Source: Amycolatopsis sp. WQ 127309
GTDB lineage: Bacteria; Actinomycetota; Actinomycetes; Mycobacteriales; Pseudonocardiaceae
Assembly (NCBI RefSeq): GCF_023023025.1
Contig: NZ_CP095481.1
Span: 6,461,001-6,525,000, forward strand
Direction: 5' to 3'
DNA length: 64,000 nucleotides
How positions within the stretch are numbered: the stretch's first letter is position 1; every line of letters starts with the position of its first letter. This document shows positions 61,957 to 64,000 of the stretch, piece after piece. The notes beneath the pieces were generated by a model. It saw nothing but the letters and a program-made list of their open reading frames with translations. It ran no database searches and was not told where the DNA came from. A program made the translations under genes and the position numbers.

Positions 61957-63030
61957 TCAGCGCCCGGTGGAGCGCAACGCGACACCCCGGCCCTCGCCCG
62001 ACCCACGCTGTACGAGCGTCGTCGGCAGGACCACCCGCCGTGGCCGTGAACGGTCGCCGTCCAGGCGGGCGAACAGCAGCTCGGCCGCCCTTTTGCCCAG
62101 CTCGCGGGGGTCCTGGGCCACCACCGTCACGCCCAGCACCTGGGCCAGCTCCGAGTCGTCGAACGCGACCAGTGCCGTCCGCGGCGCGCTCGACTCGGCG
62201 ATGGCCCGGGCCACCCCGCCGACGAGACGTGGGTTGTCGGCGAACAACGCCGTGGGGGCGTCGGGTGCGGCCAGCAGCTCGGCGGCGGCCCGGTGGGCGG
62301 CCGGGGCGTCGACGGCGTCCGTGCGGACCGCGTGGGGTTCGAGACCCGCCTCGGCCAGCGTCGCGCGGAAGCCGCGCAGCCGCTCCCGGGCCGTGTGGAT
62401 CACGGGGGAGTGGCCGACGTAGGCGATCGCGCGGTGGCCCTGCCCGAGCAGGTGCGCGACGGCCTGGCCGGCGCCCTCGGCGTGCGCGGCCAGCACGCAG
62501 TCCACCGGCAGCCGCTGCGGCGGGCGGTCGGCGAACACGATCCGCGTGCCGACGTCCAGTTCCGGACGCAGGTGGTCGTGCCGGCGGTCGGCCGAAACCA
62601 CGATGAGCCCGTCGAGGCGGCGCTCGACGAACGTGCCGAGCAGCCCGCGTTCGCGCGCGGGATCCTCGTCGGAGCCGGCGACGAGGGTGGTGAACGACCG
62701 CGCCGTGCTGACCTGCTCGATCGCGCTGAGCATCCCGGCGTAGAACGGGTCGGCCAGGTCCGCGGTGAGCACGCCGATGCCGCCGGCAGGCCGGTCGGTC
62801 CGCCTCAGGCCGACGGCGTTGCTGTTGGGCCGGAACCCGAGCCGGCGGATCTCGGCCTGGACGCGCCCGCGCACGTCGTCGCTGATGAACGGGTAGTTGT
62901 GCACCACCCGCGACACCGTCTTGACGCTCACCGACGCGGCCGAAGCGACATCGCGCATGGTGGGCCGCCCGGTGGGCGCCGGTCCACGCCGGCCGCCGGT
63001 CGGCCGCTCCGCATCCGGGGCTCGCGTCAC
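61957..63030 (-). CDS. LacI-family transcriptional regulator
   Basis: This 357-residue regulator has a basic, proline-rich leader, then the LacI helix-turn-helix (about 24-75; TMRDVASAASVSVKTVSRVVH and the hinge region RLGFRPNSNAVGLRR). A periplasmic-binding-protein-like sensor follows (about 85-345; IGVLTADLADPFYAGML, DGLIVVSADRR, IVFADRPPQ, VAFDDSELAQVLGVTVVAQDP). It most likely represses the adjacent secreted glycosidase operon until its sugar is present; the two CG-centred palindromes next to the gene are the expected binding sites. It is transcribed in the same direction as the operon it would control. Confidence 0.92.
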   Translation of the reverse strand: MTRAPDAERPTGGRRGPAPTGRPTMRDVASAASVSVKTVSRVVHNYPFISDDVRGRVQAEIRRLGFRPNSNAVGLRRTDRPAGGIGVLTADLADPFYAGMLSAIEQVSTARSFTTLVAGSDEDPARERGLLGTFVERRLDGLIVVSADRRHDHLRPELDVGTRIVFADRPPQRLPVDCVLAAHAEGAGQAVAHLLGQGHRAIAYVGHSPVIHTARERLRGFRATLAEAGLEPHAVRTDAVDAPAAHRAAAELLAAPDAPTALFADNPRLVGGVARAIAESSAPRTALVAFDDSELAQVLGVTVVAQDPRELGKRAAELLFARLDGDRSRPRRVVLPTTLVQRGSGEGRGVALRSTGR

Positions 63031-63169
63031 GGCGGCGACCCTACCTCAGCCGGGAGTCTTTGCCGGGCAACAGGATTCGCCCGGGACGCCGCGCCGCCGA
63101 GTGCGGACCGATCGCGGGTTCCGCGGCGCGAACCCGGCAGGGCCAGGCGAGCGGTGCGATGCTGGCGTG

Positions 63170-63505
63170 ATGAGCGATCCGCGGCGCGAACTCGAACGGG
63201 CCCGGGACGGTGGCGGCCCCGGTGCGGACCAGGCCCGGGTCGCCCTGACCGCCGACGCGCCGGACGACCAGCTGCGCGCCGCGATGCTCGGGCTGGCCAT
63301 CGGGCGCGGTGCGGGCAGCAGCACCTGTCCGTCCGACGCGGCGCGGGCCGTCGCCGACGACTGGCGGCCGTTGCTGCCGCGGGCCCGGGAGCTGGCGCGT
63401 GAACTCGCCCGGGCCGGTGAGGTGCGGCTCACCCAAGGCAGCCGGTCGCTCGATCCGGACGGCGAGTGGCGGGGACCGATCCGGATCCGGCGCGTCGATG
63501 GCTGA
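63170..63505 (+). CDS. DUF3253 family protein
   Basis: This 111-residue protein has a predicted winged-helix-like fold with the DUF3253 signature: LGLAIGRGAGSSTCPSDAAR, DDWRPLLPRARELARELARAG and LTQGSRSLDPDGEWRGPIRI. The function is unknown; the family is common in actinobacteria and proteobacteria. The ATG at 63170 is preferred; a GTG one codon earlier is equally in frame. It overlaps the next gene by 8 bases and diverges from the LacI gene. Confidence 0.82.
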   Translation: MSDPRRELERARDGGGPGADQARVALTADAPDDQLRAAMLGLAIGRGAGSSTCPSDAARAVADDWRPLLPRARELARELARAGEVRLTQGSRSLDPDGEWRGPIRIRRVDG

Positions 63506-63797
63506 GCCGGAGCGGACGCCGGACGGGCGCTTCATCGTCGTCGACGGACGGCGGTGGCGGGCCACCGATCCGGAGATCCCGGAGGAAGACGCGGCCCGGT
63601 TGCGCAGCCTGCTGATGCGGGCCCGCCGGGACGTCGGCACGGCCCGCCGCGGCCAGGACGTCGACGCCGAACGCGAGGCCCGGTCTCGCGTGCACACCGC
63701 CAAGGTCGCGCTCGGTGAACGTGGCACGCCCTGGTGGGAGCAGGATTCCGCGCAGCGGCGGCAACGCTGGCAGGACGGCCTGGACGCGCTGGGCTGA
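63498..63797 (+). CDS. Small conserved protein of unknown function
   Basis: This 99-residue charged protein begins MAEPERTPDGRFIVVDGRRW, then RATDPEIPEEDAARLRSLLMRARRDV, and ends GERGTPWWEQDS followed by a helical tail. Small proteins with this GRRWRATDP and GERGTPWW pattern are widespread in bacteria and often lie beside DUF3253 genes. Some databases label them as Tol-like transporters, but there is no membrane segment here. The overlap with the DUF3253 gene indicates coupling. Function unknown. Confidence 0.75.
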   Translation: MAEPERTPDGRFIVVDGRRWRATDPEIPEEDAARLRSLLMRARRDVGTARRGQDVDAEREARSRVHTAKVALGERGTPWWEQDSAQRRQRWQDGLDALG

Positions 63798-63802
63798 TCC
63801 GC

Positions 63803-64000
63803 TCAGGCCGGCTCCTCCGCACAGCGGTGCTGCGGGCCCAGCACACGCAGCACGTCCAGGGCGTCGGTGCCGCCGGGCGGCGGGGTGAAGACCCGCAGCC
63901 GCTGGTCCGCCGCGGGCGTCGCCAGCAGCTCGCAGTCGAACTCGATGGCGCCGAGCTCGGGGTGGCGCAGCCGGTACCGGTGGGCGCGGCGCACCGCGAC
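63803..64000 (-). CDS. XRE/MmyB-like regulator, C-terminal end only
   Basis: The open frame continues past the window edge on the minus strand; only about 65 residues are visible. The stretch YRLRHPELGAIEFDCELL, followed by DQRLRVFTPPPGG and DALDVLRVLG, matches the end of the MmyB-like ligand-binding domain of XRE-family regulators in actinomycetes. The helix-turn-helix part would be outside the window. The internal GTG at 63994 is not the true start. Confidence 0.75.
   Translation of the reverse strand, partial: VAVRRAHRYRLRHPELGAIEFDCELLATPAADQRLRVFTPPPGGTDALDVLRVLGPQHRCAEEPA

Overview
This 64 kb window is very GC-rich (codon third positions almost all G or C). It is typical of an actinomycete, most likely a member of the Pseudonocardiaceae such as Amycolatopsis: GTG and TTG starts are common, SARP, LacI, NB-ARC and NACHT regulators are present, and the centre holds a large nonribosomal peptide synthetase (NRPS) locus. 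The genus is an inference from gene style; no marker gene in the window proves it.

Layout. 1-1.4 kb: the 3' part of a DUF47 phosphate-transport regulator and a PiT phosphate permease. 1.4-5.3 kb: three tandem-domain universal stress proteins, a flavodoxin and a small membrane protein. 5.4-9.3 kb: a receptor Ser/Thr kinase, a secreted beta-helix protein and an FHA protein, all on the minus strand. 9.5-14.05 kb: a secreted lectin/SMP-30 fusion, an anti-sigma-type ATPase, an FAD monooxygenase and a PAP2 phosphatase.

14.09-46.5 kb: the NRPS locus. A minus-strand operon (dioxygenase, stand-alone A-T didomain, type II thioesterase) diverges from a plus-strand operon of glutamate mutase S and E, an archaeal-type asparagine synthetase (AsnRS paralogue) and an FMN glutamate-synthase-like protein. 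The last four overlap by 4 nt each. Together these look like a supply line converting glutamate to 3-methylaspartate, possibly to its amide and a hydroxylated form, for loading on a trans-acting carrier. Then come NRPS1 (A-T-C-A-T), NRPS2 (C-A-T-C), MbtH, a discrete carrier protein, a second type II thioesterase, a P450, an MFS exporter and NRPS3 (C-T-C-A-T-C-A-T-C-A-T-TE). NRPS3 starts with a module that has no adenylation domain, which fits loading in trans by the A-T didomain. I do not recognise the product.

46.6-51.7 kb: regulators. An XRE/P-loop regulator is divergent from a tiny secreted peptide containing six DTPW repeats; next are a large SARP/AfsR regulator and a SnoaL-like protein. 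51.9-57 kb: a decayed secreted endonuclease, an HD hydrolase, a GlxA-type AraC regulator and a membrane-anchored NACHT NTPase. 57-63 kb: a LacI-controlled secreted carbohydrate locus (GH2 with an internal discoidin domain, and a beta-propeller protein) with two visible LacI-type operators. 63.1-64 kb: two small conserved proteins and the 3' end of an XRE/MmyB-type regulator cut by the window edge.

Four intergenic palindromes of one family (GTCGTGAGTGGT ... ACCACTCACGAC) mark gene ends in the NRPS/regulator region. In two cases the stop codon of the preceding gene lies inside the palindrome. No rRNA, tRNA, CRISPR array or intact insertion sequence was seen. Apart from the pseudogene region there is no gene-free stretch longer than about 300 bases.
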